Positions 8,607 through 19,252 of a stretch of 64,000 nucleotides of DNA are shown piece after piece (positions within the stretch are counted from its first letter, which is position 1; each line of letters begins with the position of its first letter). The stretch covers positions 351,368 through 415,367 of the forward strand of contig NZ_JABXYJ010000003.1 of the NCBI RefSeq assembly GCF_013377855.1, given 5' to 3'. This DNA is from Cognatundibacterium oligocarboniphilum. GTDB lineage: Bacteria; Pseudomonadota; Gammaproteobacteria; Burkholderiales; Burkholderiaceae_D. A program made the position numbers and the translations under genes. Below the pieces are notes generated by a model that was not told the DNA's origin, searched no databases, and worked only from the letters and a program-made list of their open reading frames with translations.

Positions 8607-9173
8607 ATGCTAGATCGTGAAGGCTTCCGCCCTAACGTCGGCATAATTTTGCTGAATGCCAACAATCAGGTCTGGTGGGGCAAGCGTGTGCGCGAGCACT
8701 CCTGGCAATTCCCACAAGGCGGGATCAAATATGGCGAATCTCCTGAGCAGGCGATGTTTCGTGAACTGGAAGAAGAAACAGGACTGCTGCCGGAGCATGT
8801 CAAAATTATCGGCCGCACTCGTGACTGGTTACGCTATGAAGTGCCGGATCATTTTATCAAACGCGAAATTCGTGGACACTACCGCGGACAAAAGCAAATC
8901 TGGTTTCTGCTGCGTATGATAGGCAGGGATTGCGATGTTAATCTGCGGGCATCGAATCACCCTGAATTTGACGCATGGCGCTGGCATGAATACTGGGTGC
9001 CGCTGGATGTCGTGATTGAATTCAAGCGCGATGTGTATCAGCTCGCCCTGCAGGAACTGTCGCGTTATATCCACCGCAACGACCACCCTGCCGCGCATCG
9101 GCAACGTAATAGGCAAAACCAGAAACCATCTCCTGCGCTGTCCCCCGACACTGAACAGGAAAAATCGGAATAA
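8607..9173 (+). CDS. rppH: RNA pyrophosphohydrolase RppH (Nudix)
   Basis: Removes pyrophosphate from the 5' end of triphosphorylated mRNA, triggering RNase E decay. The start ATG 8607-8609 has GAGG 6 bases upstream and gives [12 protein letters not shown], matching E. coli RppH; an upstream TTG at 8595 is less likely. The protein is 188 residues. The Nudix box runs from about residue 38 to 60 ([11 protein letters not shown], then RELEEETGL). The C-terminal 25 residues are an Arg/Gln/Ser-rich tail absent from the core fold. The CNP1-like gene begins 3 bases after its stop, so they are probably co-transcribed. Confidence 0.95.
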   Translation: MLDREGFRPNVGIILLNANNQVWWGKRVREHSWQFPQGGIKYGESPEQAMFRELEEETGLLPEHVKIIGRTRDWLRYEVPDHFIKREIRGHYRGQKQIWFLLRMIGRDCDVNLRASNHPEFDAWRWHEYWVPLDVVIEFKRDVYQLALQELSRYIHRNDHPAAHRQRNRQNQKPSPALSPDTEQEKSE

Positions 9174-9176
9174 ACT

Positions 9177-9719
9177 ATGCCAGACCTGACAATTCGCCAT
9201 ATCCGCGCTCTTGCCGCCATCCCGCTGCTGATGCTGCTGCACCTGCCTTTGACCTCGGCAGCCGGCCAACAGACAAAGCCGCCGGAAGACGATGAAGCCA
9301 GCAAGGAATGGCTGGAAACTGCGCTGCAGCTACCGGCCGCGCCCATCGCGAACAACCTGATTACGTTTTACAACAGCGATAGCCAGTCTTTTGCGGTAGA
9401 CCGTCTTTCATTGTCTGTCGCGAAAGACGGCACCATACGCTACACACTGATTGCAACCAGCAGCAGCGGTGTGAAAAACATCAGTTACGAAGCGATCCGC
9501 TGCGAAACGTATGAGAAAAAACTGTATGCATTCGGACGGCCGGATGGCACCTGGTCCACCTCACGCCGCCAGATCTGGGATCGCATTTCCAACACTGGTG
9601 CCAACAAACAGCATCATGTGCTGTTTAGCGAATATTTCTGCGATGGCACCACGGTAGCAGGTAAGGCACCGGAACTGCTGGATCGCCTGCAGGGGAAGCG
9701 GATTCCCTACAGCCGCTGA
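9177..9719 (+). CDS. CNP1-like family secreted protein
   Basis: A 180-residue protein with an N-terminal signal peptide (hydrophobic stretch about residues 10-28, cleavage near TSAAG). The rest matches what I recall of the CNP1-like family (named after a Neisseria cryptic protein) that often follows rppH in betaproteobacteria: FAVDRLSLSVAKDGTIRYTL in the middle and a conserved Cys pair, RCETYEKKLYAFGRPDG and YFCDGT. Function is unknown; a periplasmic location is inferred. A bidirectional terminator follows. Confidence 0.8.
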   Translation: MPDLTIRHIRALAAIPLLMLLHLPLTSAAGQQTKPPEDDEASKEWLETALQLPAAPIANNLITFYNSDSQSFAVDRLSLSVAKDGTIRYTLIATSSSGVKNISYEAIRCETYEKKLYAFGRPDGTWSTSRRQIWDRISNTGANKQHHVLFSEYFCDGTTVAGKAPELLDRLQGKRIPYSR

Positions 9720-9750
9720 CCCATCGCAGTCACACTGGCAATCTGCCCAT

Positions 9751-9778
9751 AAAAAAGGACGCCACAGCGTCCTTTTTT
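9751..9778. terminator. Bidirectional intrinsic terminator (CNP1-like gene / proB)
   Basis: Twelve-base arms AAAAAAGGACGC (9751-9762) and GCGTCCTTTTTT (9767-9778) around a CACA loop, placed between two convergent genes. Confidence 0.92.
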
Positions 9779-9800
9779 CATACTACTCATACACATCAGG

Positions 9801-10919
9801 TTACAACAACACCAGATTATCCCGGTGTATGAGTTCCGGTTCCTCCACAAAGCCCAGTATGTTCAGGATTTCCGCAGAAGGTTTGCGGCGGATCCGGCGG
9901 GCGTCGGCACTGGCATAATTTGATAGTCCACGGGCAATCGCCCTGCCTGCCTCATCCACGCAGGTAATCACTTCGCCACGACCAAATTCACCCGTTACAT
10001 CCAGCACACCAATTGGCAATAAAGATTTGCCATCCTGAGTCAGTTTTAATACGGCACCGGCATCCAGCACTACCTTGCCTGCCGTCTGCAAATGGTCTGC
10101 CATCCATTGTTTGCGGGCTGCCAGCGGCGCCATGTCAGAAATCAGCTGTGTGCCAATCGCCTCCCCCTGCGCCAGACGCAGCAACACATTGTCTTCCCGC
10201 CCCCAGGCAATCACAGTGTGCGCGCCGGAGCTGGCAGCGCGCTTGGCCGCCAGAATCTTGGTCAGCATCCCGCCACTGCCCAGACTGGAGCCTGCGCCAC
10301 CGGCCATCGCTTCGAGCGCGGCATCTCCGGCTCTGGCTTCGTGAACGAATTGCGCCTCCGGATTTTTACGCGGATCAGCGGTGTACAAGCCTTTCTGATC
10401 CGTCAGAATAATCAGCGCATCGGCCTCAATCAGATTCGCCACCAGAGCGCCCAGCGTATCGTTATCGCCGAATTTGATTTCATCGGTGACTACCGTGTCA
10501 TTTTCATTAATGATCGGCACCACGCCAAAACCCAGCAATGTAAACAAGGTAGAACGCGCATTCAGATAGCGCTCACGGTCAGCCAGATCGGCGTGTGTCA
10601 GCAAAATCTGCGCGGTTCCGGTCTGATACGCTCGAAAACTGGTTTCGTAAATCTGCGCCAATCCCATTTGTCCGACGGCAGCACATGCCTGCAGTTCGTG
10701 GATGCCGGTCGGACGCTTATCAAATCCCAGCCGTTGCCGCCCTTCAGCAATCGCCCCGGAACTAACCAGCACCACCTCTTTTCCCATGGCACGCAGCGCG
10801 GCAATTTGCGCTGCCCATTTTTCGATGGCGATACGATCCAGTCCCTTCCCATCATTCGTCACTAAAGAAGAGCCGACTTTGATGATCAGACGTCGCGCAT
10901 GTTGAATCACAGAGTGCAT
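9801..10919 (-). CDS. proB: Glutamate 5-kinase
   Basis: Phosphorylates glutamate in the first step of proline synthesis and is feedback-inhibited by proline. The 372-residue protein has an amino acid kinase domain (residues ~1-255: [51 protein letters not shown]) and a C-terminal PUA domain (about 275-360), the full E. coli-type architecture. It follows obgE in the common betaproteobacterial order, but a terminator separates them and it has its own promoter region with three palindromes. proA is not in the window. Confidence 0.97.
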   Translation of the reverse strand: MHSVIQHARRLIIKVGSSLVTNDGKGLDRIAIEKWAAQIAALRAMGKEVVLVSSGAIAEGRQRLGFDKRPTGIHELQACAAVGQMGLAQIYETSFRAYQTGTAQILLTHADLADRERYLNARSTLFTLLGFGVVPIINENDTVVTDEIKFGDNDTLGALVANLIEADALIILTDQKGLYTADPRKNPEAQFVHEARAGDAALEAMAGGAGSSLGSGGMLTKILAAKRAASSGAHTVIAWGREDNVLLRLAQGEAIGTQLISDMAPLAARKQWMADHLQTAGKVVLDAGAVLKLTQDGKSLLPIGVLDVTGEFGRGEVITCVDEAGRAIARGLSNYASADARRIRRKPSAEILNILGFVEEPELIHRDNLVLL

Positions 10920-10938
10920 AAAAAACCAGACAGAAATA

Positions 10939-11047
10939 AATTCAGAATTTCTGAATTATACTTTATATCGAAAAATGCTTGTTATCCTGAATTAAATTCA
11001 GAGCAAATAAAATTTTATTGATCATTGTCCTGAAAATTTGCATTCAG
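10939..11047 (-). promoter_or_regulatory. proB promoter with TATAAT and three CTGAA/TTCAG palindromes
   Basis: A perfect -10 TATAAT lies on the minus strand at 10955-10960, about 36 bases before the proB ATG. Three inverted repeats surround it: AATTCAG-N5-CTGAATT (10939-10957, overlapping the -10), CTGAATT-A-AATTCAG (10987-11001) and CTGAA-N8-TTCAG (11030-11047). Their centres are about 46 and 44 bases apart. Overlap with the -10 suggests repression; the regulator is unknown. Confidence 0.55.
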
Positions 11048-11092
11048 AAACTATCCACATTGATCGCCTGAACGGCCCATTTCCAGTATAAA

Positions 11093-11122
11093 AAAAGCCT
11101 GACACCAGAGTGTCAGGCTTTT
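11093..11122 (-). terminator. Intrinsic terminator of obgE
   Basis: Arms AAAAGCCTGACA (11093-11104) and TGTCAGGCTTTT (11111-11122) with a 6-base loop; on the minus strand a T-run follows. It lies 17 bases after the obgE stop. Confidence 0.9.
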
Positions 11123-11138
11123 CATCGATATCAGGGAA

Positions 11139-12315
<1,177 letters not shown>

Positions 12316-12452
12316 GGATCTCTCACAGACAATTTTTCTGAACCAGCAAGGTTACGTACCATTATCCTGGCAAGGTGCTGCGGATGCAGACAATCACATG
12401 CGGGACAAGGAGCTGTCATTCTGACAGGGGAGTTTTGCGTCAATCCTAAACT

Positions 12453-12483
12453 AAAAAGGCTCTACCAATGGCAGAGCCTTTTT
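12453..12483 (-). terminator. Intrinsic terminator of rplU-rpmA
   Basis: Arms AAAAAGGCTCT (12453-12463) and AGAGCCTTTTT (12473-12483) with a 9-base loop, about 55 bases after the rpmA stop on the minus strand. Confidence 0.88.
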
Positions 12484-12537
12484 ATTGTACTGGCTTGCGC
12501 CCTGGTCTGAATTACTTCAAAACAAACTCATCAAACC

Positions 12538-12795
12538 TTAAGCTGCAACAACAATTGCGTACTGGTGCTTGTTGGCACCTTTGATTGCAAATTGTACTTT
12601 GCCGTCAACCAGAGCAAATAAAGTGTGATCTTTGCCCATACCAACGTTTTCACCAGCGTGTACACGTGTACCGCGTTGACGAACGATGATACCGCCAGCA
12701 TTGATTGCCTGGCCGCCGTAAACTTTAACGCCTAAGCGTTTCGACTCTGAGTCACGGCCGTTGCGCGTGGTGCCGCCGCCTTTTTTGTGTGCCAT
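12538..12795 (-). CDS. rpmA: 50S ribosomal protein L27
   Basis: An 85-residue ribosomal protein whose N-terminal tail reaches the peptidyl transferase centre. The start [19 protein letters not shown] and the [15 protein letters not shown] block are diagnostic. A GGAG lies 8 bases before the ATG. It is co-transcribed with rplU 44 bases upstream. Confidence 0.98.
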   Translation of the reverse strand: MAHKKGGGTTRNGRDSESKRLGVKVYGGQAINAGGIIVRQRGTRVHAGENVGMGKDHTLFALVDGKVQFAIKGANKHQYAIVVAA

Positions 12796-12839
12796 TTAAT
12801 AGCTCCTTGATACAGGTAATAAACAGATAACCGTGGGGA

Positions 12840-13151
12840 TTAGCCGTTGATAGATACGATTTGCAGTTCAGTGTAGTTTTGGCGGTGGCCCTGACGCTTC
12901 TGGTAATGCTTACGACGACGCATTTTGAAAATACGTACTTTGTCGTGACGACCGTGATCTACTACCTTAGCCAGCACCGTAGCACCTGCGACCAATGGAG
13001 CACCAAATTTAATGGTCTCACCTGCGCCCAATGCGAGCACTTGATCAATGGTGATTTCGGAGCCAATGTCTGCAGGTATCTGTTCTACTTTAAGTTTTTC
13101 ACCAGCAACAACTTTATATTGTTTGCCGCCGGTTTTTATGACCGCGTACAT
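12840..13151 (-). CDS. rplU: 50S ribosomal protein L21
   Basis: A 103-residue 23S rRNA-binding protein of the large subunit. The ATG at 13149-13151, with GAGG 6 bases upstream, gives the canonical [23 protein letters not shown]; the open frame extends 16 codons further upstream but those residues are not L21. The C-terminal [16 protein letters not shown] is typical. It is the first gene of rplU-rpmA, with a strong promoter about 80 bases upstream. Confidence 0.98.
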   Translation of the reverse strand: MYAVIKTGGKQYKVVAGEKLKVEQIPADIGSEITIDQVLALGAGETIKFGAPLVAGATVLAKVVDHGRHDKVRIFKMRRRKHYQKRQGHRQNYTELQIVSING

Positions 13152-13228
13152 GGGAAACCTCATCAAATAAATAAAAAGAATTTTCTCCGCCCTGCCCATT
13201 ACTGCCCGGGAATTCGGGAAAACCCCAA

Positions 13229-13257
13229 ATTATACATAGGCCACAACCCCAAGTCAA
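13229..13257 (-). promoter_or_regulatory. Sigma-70 promoter of rplU-rpmA
   Basis: On the minus strand, TTGACT (13252-13257) and a perfect TATAAT (13229-13234) are separated by exactly 17 bases. The predicted start near 13222 leaves a leader of about 70 bases that contains a CCCG/CGGG inverted repeat; autogenous control by L21 is conceivable but not shown. Confidence 0.88.
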
Positions 13258-13387
13258 AGACAATTTGCACACTTTTTCAGCAGCCACTGTGCTGCCGCTG
13301 CCCGACAATTCATTGAATTTTCATGCCGCACGTCAAAATCCGGCGTTTCTTACTATTGGTAACAGCGCAAATTCGATGGCGGCGTCG

Positions 13388-13393
13388 TATAAT
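13388..13393 (+). promoter_or_regulatory. Possible -10 of ispB
   Basis: TATAAT lies 34 bases before the proposed TTG start of ispB. No good -35 is seen at 16-18 bases, so this is a weak call, but it argues against the longer upstream reading of the gene. Confidence 0.35.
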
Positions 13394-13426
13394 CTCGCGG
13401 TCTTGGATTATTTAGCAGGATTCCCC

Positions 13427-14407
13427 TTGTCTGCCACTGCAAACCACAACCCCATTACGGAAGTAATTGCCACGGATATGTCGGCAGTCAATCAGGTTAT
13501 CCGTCAGCAATTGCATTCCGACGTCACTCTGGTCAACCAGATTGCCGAATACATCATCAGTGCCGGCGGTAAGCGCATCCGTCCGATTCTCGTATTGCTG
13601 ATTGCCAATGCTTACGGATATCAGGGAAAACATCATCACGAACTGGCGGCGATCGTAGAGTTTATTCACACCGCAACGCTGTTGCACGATGACGTGGTCG
13701 ACGAATCATCCCTGCGACGCGGACGCCAGACCGCCAACGCCTTATTCGGTAATGCGGCCTCAGTACTGGTTGGCGACTTTCTGTATTCCCGCGCTTTCCA
13801 GATGATGGTGTCGATCAACAGTATGCGCGTCATGCAAATCATGGCGGATGCCACCAATGTGATTGCTGAAGGAGAGGTTCTGCAATTGCTGAATATGCAC
13901 GATCCGGATGTCACCGAAGAGCGTTACCTGCAGGTTATCCGCTCCAAGACAGCCAAGCTGTTTGAAGCTGCTGCCGAGGTCGGGGCGCTGATTGCCGGCG
14001 CGAATGACAAGCAGATCAGCGCTGCAGGAGAATATGGGCGCAGCATCGGCACCGCATTTCAGCTAATCGACGATGTGCTGGACTATTCCGGAAACGCAGA
14101 AGATATCGGTAAAAATGTCGGCGATGATCTGCGTGAAGGCAAGCCAACCCTACCCCTGATTTATCTGATGAAAAACGGCACCGATGCAGAAAAAGAACTG
14201 GTGCGTTCATGTATTGAGCAGGGTGACGAATCGCAGTTTGACCTGATTCTGAGCGCCATCACCAGCTCCGGCGCACTTGATTACACCCGACAGGAAGCCA
14301 TCCAAGCGGCGGAACGTGCCGCTGCCGCAGTCGCCACCTTGCCTGCATCGCCTTACAAAGAAGCACTCCTCACGCTGAGTCAGTTTGCGGTACACCGCAA
14401 TCACTAA
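13427..14407 (+). CDS. ispB: All-trans polyprenyl (octaprenyl) diphosphate synthase
   Basis: Makes the isoprenoid side chain of ubiquinone. I place the start at the TTG 13427 with AGGA 6 bases upstream, giving 326 residues, close to E. coli IspB (323); the open frame continues upstream to 13265 but overlaps a TATAAT. Both aspartate-rich motifs are present: LLHDDVVDES (first) and LIDDVLDYSG (second), with GGKRIRPILVLL near the start. Chain length (C40 in most relatives) cannot be read with certainty. It diverges from rplU. Confidence 0.95.
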   Translation: MSATANHNPITEVIATDMSAVNQVIRQQLHSDVTLVNQIAEYIISAGGKRIRPILVLLIANAYGYQGKHHHELAAIVEFIHTATLLHDDVVDESSLRRGRQTANALFGNAASVLVGDFLYSRAFQMMVSINSMRVMQIMADATNVIAEGEVLQLLNMHDPDVTEERYLQVIRSKTAKLFEAAAEVGALIAGANDKQISAAGEYGRSIGTAFQLIDDVLDYSGNAEDIGKNVGDDLREGKPTLPLIYLMKNGTDAEKELVRSCIEQGDESQFDLILSAITSSGALDYTRQEAIQAAERAAAAVATLPASPYKEALLTLSQFAVHRNH

Positions 14408-14436
14408 TTAATAGCAACCCCACTCAAAATGCATAT

Positions 14437-14466
14437 TTGCGATTGCCTTGATACAGGCAATCGCAA
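14437..14466. repeat. Perfect 12-base-arm hairpin after ispB
   Basis: Arms TTGCGATTGCCT and AGGCAATCGCAA enclose a 6-base loop, 30 bases after the ispB stop. It has no T-tract, so it could be a Rho-assisted stop, an mRNA 3'-end protector, or a protein site. Confidence 0.5.
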
Positions 14467-14658
14467 TTCGGTCTCCCTATCTGTCCCCAGCTTCCAGCAG
14501 CATTGATAACGTCGTCTCCCTTCGCACAAAGGCAACAGATCACACATCACGCTTGCCCCCAGTTGTAAAAATAAGTAGCTTAGCTTTACAAAACAAAGTA
14601 TCGGCTGCATTATCCCGAAGCAACTGATTGATTTGGCAAACTTTACCTACTGATCATT

Positions 14659-16395
14659 ATGTCCGCCGTCCCCCCAAATTCTGCATCACAGGTTTCGACA
14701 CCCGGCCTGGCGAGGGCCTTGTTGCAAGGTAATCTGCTGACTCCGGTGCAAGTTGACACCATTGTCAAAAAAACGCAGCAGGATAAGACGCCGTTTATTG
14801 ATGAGCTGCTGCAAAGCAAACACATGAACGCGCGGGATCTGGCCAGTTTTTGTTCGGACACTTTCGGCTATCCCTTACTGGATTTAACTGTCATTAATGA
14901 AAATCTGCTACCGGACAAGCTGGTGGACCAGAAACTCATGCAGACACAGCGCCTGTTACCGATTGCAAAAAAGGGAAACAAGCTGGCACTGGCGGTATCC
15001 GATCCCACCAACAATTCAGCATTTGACCAGGTCAAGTTCCAGACCAGCCTGAGCATCGAACTGATCATGGTGCAGCATGACGTGCTGCTGAAATTACTGG
15101 AGAAAATCAGTAAAACCTCAGAACAAAATCTGAATGAATTGTCCGGGGACGATTTTGATCTGGATTTCAAGGACGATGATGCAACCCTCGCAGCGAATGC
15201 CGCTGCCGATGCGCAGGCCAATGAAGTCGATGATGCGCCGATAGTCCGTTTCCTGCAAAAAATGCTGGTCGACGCCATCAATATTGGCGCATCCGATCTG
15301 CATTTTGAACCTTTCGAAAAATTTTACCGTATTCGTTTCAGGGTTGACGGCGAGCTGCGGGAAATTGCCCAGCCACCACTGGCAATCAAAGATAAGCTGT
15401 CATCCCGGATCAAGGTTATTTCCAAACTTGATATCTCTGAAAAGCGCGTACCGCAAGACGGCAGGATGAAACTGGTCCTGAGCCCCACCAAATCGATTGA
15501 TTTCCGTGTCAGCACTTTGCCGACGCTGTTTGGCGAAAAAATCGTGATGCGTATTCTGGACGGTTCTCAGGCACAGATGGGGATTGATGCGCTGGGTTAT
15601 GACCCGGATCAGAAAGAAACCCTGATGAACGCGATCCAACGCCCTTACGGCATGGTACTTGTGACAGGGCCGACCGGTTCGGGAAAAACAGTTTCCCTGT
15701 ATACCTGCCTGAATGTGATCAACAAACCCGGCATCAATATTTCGACTGCAGAAGATCCAGCTGAGATTAACTTACCCGGCGTCAATCAGGTTAACGTCAA
15801 CGATAAAGCCGGCCTGACGTTTGCCGCTGCGCTCAAATCTTTCCTGCGTCAGGATCCGGACGTGATCATGGTCGGTGAGATCCGCGATCTGGAAACGGCG
15901 GATATCGCGATCAAAGCGGCGCAAACCGGTCATATGGTGTTTTCCACGCTGCATACGAACGATGCGCCGTCCACGCTGACACGCCTGATGAACATGGGTG
16001 TGGCGCCGTTCAACATTGCCTCCTCGGTCATCCTGATCACCGCGCAGCGGCTGGCGCGCAGGCTCTGCACCTGCAAACGCCCGGCGGACATTCTGGATGA
16101 GGTGTTGCTGCAGGCTGGTTTCAAAGAGGAAGACCTCGACGGCAGCTGGAAACCCTACGAACCAGTTGGCTGCGAGCGTTGCAGCGGTAATGGCTATAAA
16201 GGTCGTGTCGGTATTTATCAGCTGATGCCGATTTCGGAAGAAATTGAGAGAATTATTCTCAACAGCGGCAGTGCAATGGAAATTGAAGCCCAGGCCCAGC
16301 GCGAAGGCATCCGTAACCTCCGCCAGTCCGGCCTGTTAAAAGTGAAGCAAGGACTGACCAGTCTTGAAGAAGTTCTGGGATGCACTAACGAATAA
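14659..16395 (+). CDS. pilB: Type IV pilus assembly ATPase PilB
   Basis: The cytoplasmic motor that drives pilus extension. The 578-residue protein has an N-terminal MshEN/GspE-II domain (about residues 15-150), an acidic linker (DDFDLDFKDDD, ~164-174), and an ATPase core with Walker A GPTGSGKT at 337-344, an Asp box near STAEDPAE, Walker B DPDVIMVGEIRD and a His box GHMVFSTLHTND. A tetra-cysteine zinc site (CTCKR and CERCSG) follows. It heads the operon pilB-pilC-pilD-coaE. No pilin gene is present here. Confidence 0.97.
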   Translation: MSAVPPNSASQVSTPGLARALLQGNLLTPVQVDTIVKKTQQDKTPFIDELLQSKHMNARDLASFCSDTFGYPLLDLTVINENLLPDKLVDQKLMQTQRLLPIAKKGNKLALAVSDPTNNSAFDQVKFQTSLSIELIMVQHDVLLKLLEKISKTSEQNLNELSGDDFDLDFKDDDATLAANAAADAQANEVDDAPIVRFLQKMLVDAINIGASDLHFEPFEKFYRIRFRVDGELREIAQPPLAIKDKLSSRIKVISKLDISEKRVPQDGRMKLVLSPTKSIDFRVSTLPTLFGEKIVMRILDGSQAQMGIDALGYDPDQKETLMNAIQRPYGMVLVTGPTGSGKTVSLYTCLNVINKPGINISTAEDPAEINLPGVNQVNVNDKAGLTFAAALKSFLRQDPDVIMVGEIRDLETADIAIKAAQTGHMVFSTLHTNDAPSTLTRLMNMGVAPFNIASSVILITAQRLARRLCTCKRPADILDEVLLQAGFKEEDLDGSWKPYEPVGCERCSGNGYKGRVGIYQLMPISEEIERIILNSGSAMEIEAQAQREGIRNLRQSGLLKVKQGLTSLEEVLGCTNE

Positions 16396-16410
16396 GCGGA
16401 GAGCAGTTAA

Positions 16411-17637
16411 ATGGCCACTAATGCAGTCAAGCCAGCAAAACAAACCAAAGAAATTCTCTACGCCTGGGAAGGCAAGGATAAATTCGGAAAAACCGTCCAA
16501 GGAGAATTGCGCGCCGGCGGCGAAGCGATTGTCAATGCCACGTTGCGCCGTCAGGGAATTCTGGTCACCAAGCTGAAAAAGAAAAGCTACAGTACCGGCA
16601 AAAAAATTACGGATGCCGATATCACACTGTTTACCCGTCAGTTGGCGACCATGATGAAGGCAGGTGTGCCGCTGCTGCAATCTTTCGATATTGTGGCAAA
16701 GGGCAATGCCAATCCATCCGTCTCCAAACTGCTGCAGGATATCCGTGCCGACGTTGAAACCGGGACCAGTCTGAATCAGGCATTTCGTAAGTATCCGCTG
16801 TATTTTGACCCTCTGTTCTGCAATCTGGTCGGAGCAGGCGAGCAGGCCGGTATTCTGGAAGATCTGTTGACGCGACTGGCGCTGTACAAAGAAAAAACCA
16901 TGTCGATCAAAAAGAAGATCAAGTCCGCACTGACTTATCCGATCGCCATTTTATCGGTTGCCTTTATTGTGACTGCGGTCATCATGATCTGGGTGGTACC
17001 AGCCTTCAAGCAGGTGTTTACCAGCTTTGGCGCCGATCTCCCTGCACCAACCCTGTTCGTCATGGCCGTTTCCGATTTCTTTGTCAGTTACTGGTACATC
17101 ATTTTTGGTGGTCTGTTTGGCAGTATTTACTTCTTCTTCCAGGCATGGCGCCGCTCGCTGCAAATGCAAAGAACCATGGATAGACTGCTGTTGCAAGCGC
17201 CGATCTTTGGCGCAGTCATCCGCAAGGCGACCATTGCACGCTGGACCAGAACGCTGGCCACGATGTTTGCTGCCGGTGTGCCGCTGGTAGAATCTCTGGA
17301 TTCCGTGGGTGGTGCGGCAGGTAATGCGGTTTACCTTGATGCCACGATCAAGATCCAGACCGAAGTCAGTACCGGTACCAGCCTGACAGTGGCGATGCAG
17401 AATGCGAACGTCTTTCCGACCATGGTGACGCAGATGGTAGCGATCGGCGAAGAATCCGGTGCGCTCGACAATATGCTCGGTAAAGTCGCTGACTTTTATG
17501 AAGAGGAAGTGGATGAAGCCGTTGCGTCTTTATCCAGTCTGATGGAACCGCTGATCATGGTCATTCTGGGCGTACTGATTGGCGGCCTGGTGGTATCCAT
17601 GTACTTACCGATTTTCAAGTTAGGCTCTGTGGTCTGA
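16411..17637 (+). CDS. pilC: Type IV pilus inner-membrane platform protein PilC
   Basis: A 408-residue polytopic protein that forms the rotating platform above PilB. It has two GspF repeats: TLFTRQLATMMKAGVPLLQSF near residue 72 and ARWTRTLATMFAAGVPLVESL near 275, each followed by helices, with transmembrane segments around 170-195, 220-240 and 375-400. The start codon lies 15 bases after the pilB stop, and its stop overlaps pilD by one base. Confidence 0.96.
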   Translation: MATNAVKPAKQTKEILYAWEGKDKFGKTVQGELRAGGEAIVNATLRRQGILVTKLKKKSYSTGKKITDADITLFTRQLATMMKAGVPLLQSFDIVAKGNANPSVSKLLQDIRADVETGTSLNQAFRKYPLYFDPLFCNLVGAGEQAGILEDLLTRLALYKEKTMSIKKKIKSALTYPIAILSVAFIVTAVIMIWVVPAFKQVFTSFGADLPAPTLFVMAVSDFFVSYWYIIFGGLFGSIYFFFQAWRRSLQMQRTMDRLLLQAPIFGAVIRKATIARWTRTLATMFAAGVPLVESLDSVGGAAGNAVYLDATIKIQTEVSTGTSLTVAMQNANVFPTMVTQMVAIGEESGALDNMLGKVADFYEEEVDEAVASLSSLMEPLIMVILGVLIGGLVVSMYLPIFKLGSVV

Positions 17638-18503
17638 TGCTGTCTGAATACATTTTCTTTACCTTGCCCGGAAACTCTGTCAGCACAGCGATCTGGGCTA
17701 TTTTCGGATTATTGGTGGGCAGTTTTCTGAATGTTGTCATTTATCGCTTGCCGAAAATGATGCAGCGGGAATCAGACAATTACGTCGCCAGTGAATCAGG
17801 GCAGCCGCTGCCGCACACAGATCGCTTCAGCCTTATGCTGCCGCGCTCGGCCTGCCCGCATTGCGGCCACCAGATCACGGCACTGGAGAATATACCGGTG
17901 ATCAGTTACCTGCTGATCGGTGGCCGGTGCACCAGCTGCAAATCCCCGATTTCAGTCCGCTATCCACTGGTTGAGCTGTTCACCGCTCTCTTATCAGGAG
18001 CAATGATCTGGCATTTTGGCAGCGGCCTGGCCGGACTGTCGGCCATGGTACTGGGCTTTTTTCTGATCGCCATGACCATGATCGATGCTGATACGCAACT
18101 ATTGCCGGACGACCTGACCTTGCCCCTGATATGGTTAGGTTTGCTGGTCAATCTGAATGGGACATTCACCTCGCTGTCTTCTGCCGTGATTGGTGCAGTC
18201 GCCGGCTATCTGTCACTCTGGAGCATCTACTGGATTTTCAAGCTCGCAACAGGCAAGGAAGGCATGGGCTACGGAGATTTTAAATTGCTGGCCGCACTCG
18301 GCGCCTGGATGGGATGGGCCATGCTGCCGGTAATTCTGCTGCTGTCTTCCGTTGTCGGTGCAGTGGTCGGGATCATCATGATCCTGTTGTCCCGCATGGG
18401 CAGAAACACACCCCTGCCTTTCGGTCCCTATCTGGCAGGTGCCGGTCTGATCGCCTTATTCTTTGGCAAGAAGCTGGTCGCCATGTATCTGGGTGGAGTT
18501 TGA
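17637..18503 (+). CDS. pilD: Prepilin peptidase / N-methyltransferase PilD
   Basis: Cleaves and N-methylates type IV prepilins and type II pseudopilins in the inner membrane. The 288-residue protein has the two-domain form: a cytoplasmic methyltransferase part with CPHC (C73, C76) and CTSC (C98, C101), and the aspartyl protease part with catalytic aspartates in IDADTQLLPDDLTLP and GYGDFKLL. Its stop overlaps the coaE start as TGATG. Confidence 0.96.
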   Translation: MLSEYIFFTLPGNSVSTAIWAIFGLLVGSFLNVVIYRLPKMMQRESDNYVASESGQPLPHTDRFSLMLPRSACPHCGHQITALENIPVISYLLIGGRCTSCKSPISVRYPLVELFTALLSGAMIWHFGSGLAGLSAMVLGFFLIAMTMIDADTQLLPDDLTLPLIWLGLLVNLNGTFTSLSSAVIGAVAGYLSLWSIYWIFKLATGKEGMGYGDFKLLAALGAWMGWAMLPVILLLSSVVGAVVGIIMILLSRMGRNTPLPFGPYLAGAGLIALFFGKKLVAMYLGGV

Positions 18504-19126
18504 TGTCACGACGTTTCAGTATCGGCCTGACTGGCGGTATCGGAAGCGGCAAGACCACCATCGCCAACATGTTTGCCGGGTATGGCGCGGCGATTGTGGA
18601 TACCGATCTGATCGCACATGAATTGACCTGCCCGCAAGGACTGGCGATGCCAGCGATTTTGAGCAGATTTGGCGCGCAGTTCATCAATCCCGATGGCGCC
18701 ATGAACCGGCAACGGATGCGCGAACATGTTTTTTCCAATCCGGATGCCAGACATCAGCTTGAACAGATTCTGCATCCGCTGATCCGGCAGCAAACCGAAC
18801 AGGCAGCACAAACGACGCCTGGTCTCTACCTGATTTTCGTTGTACCGTTACTGACCGAGTCCGGCAACTGGCGGCAGAGGGTCGACCGGATACTGGTGAT
18901 CGACTGCGATGAACAGACCCAGATACAAAGAGTCATTCAGCGCAATCATCTCTCGCAGCAGCAGGTCATCGCTATCATGCACGCGCAGGCGACCCGGCAA
19001 CAAAGGGCTGAAGTTGCCGATGACATAATCTTCAATGACGGCGATTTGCACCTGATCCGGCAGCACGTTTTTGAACTGCACCGGAAATATTTGCAACTGG
19101 CAGGCATCCCGCCGGATCAGAACTGA
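18503..19126 (+). CDS. coaE: Dephospho-CoA kinase
   Basis: Catalyses the last step of coenzyme A synthesis. The ATG at 18503, overlapping the pilD stop with GGTGGAG upstream, gives 207 residues starting MSRRFSIGLTGGIGSGKTT; the P-loop is at about residues 10-18. The conserved LIAHELT and VVPLLTES segments are present. The open frame continues upstream out of frame with pilD and should be ignored. Confidence 0.96.
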   Translation: MSRRFSIGLTGGIGSGKTTIANMFAGYGAAIVDTDLIAHELTCPQGLAMPAILSRFGAQFINPDGAMNRQRMREHVFSNPDARHQLEQILHPLIRQQTEQAAQTTPGLYLIFVVPLLTESGNWRQRVDRILVIDCDEQTQIQRVIQRNHLSQQQVIAIMHAQATRQQRAEVADDIIFNDGDLHLIRQHVFELHRKYLQLAGIPPDQN

Positions 19127-19252
19127 AACCGCAGCCATGTCCGATTAGTTTATGTGACAAAAAAATTGCACGCGGCATTTGTATTTTCCCGCAGTATGGT
19201 TCAGAATCACGTGATACTTGTGTTGGCACAAATCTAAAACAGGGACACTATT

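Noticed and set aside
13265..13426. Longer ispB reading from the TTG at 13265
   Set aside because: The extra 54 residues are not in the family, and the stretch contains a TATAAT and overlaps the rplU promoter area.
19206..19215. ATCACGTGAT palindrome before zapD
   Set aside because: A single short palindrome of this size is expected by chance in 64 kb and has no supporting context.
19222..19240. Sigma-54-like TTGGCAC before zapD
   Set aside because: The -24 half fits, but the -12 half reads TAAAA where GC is required.
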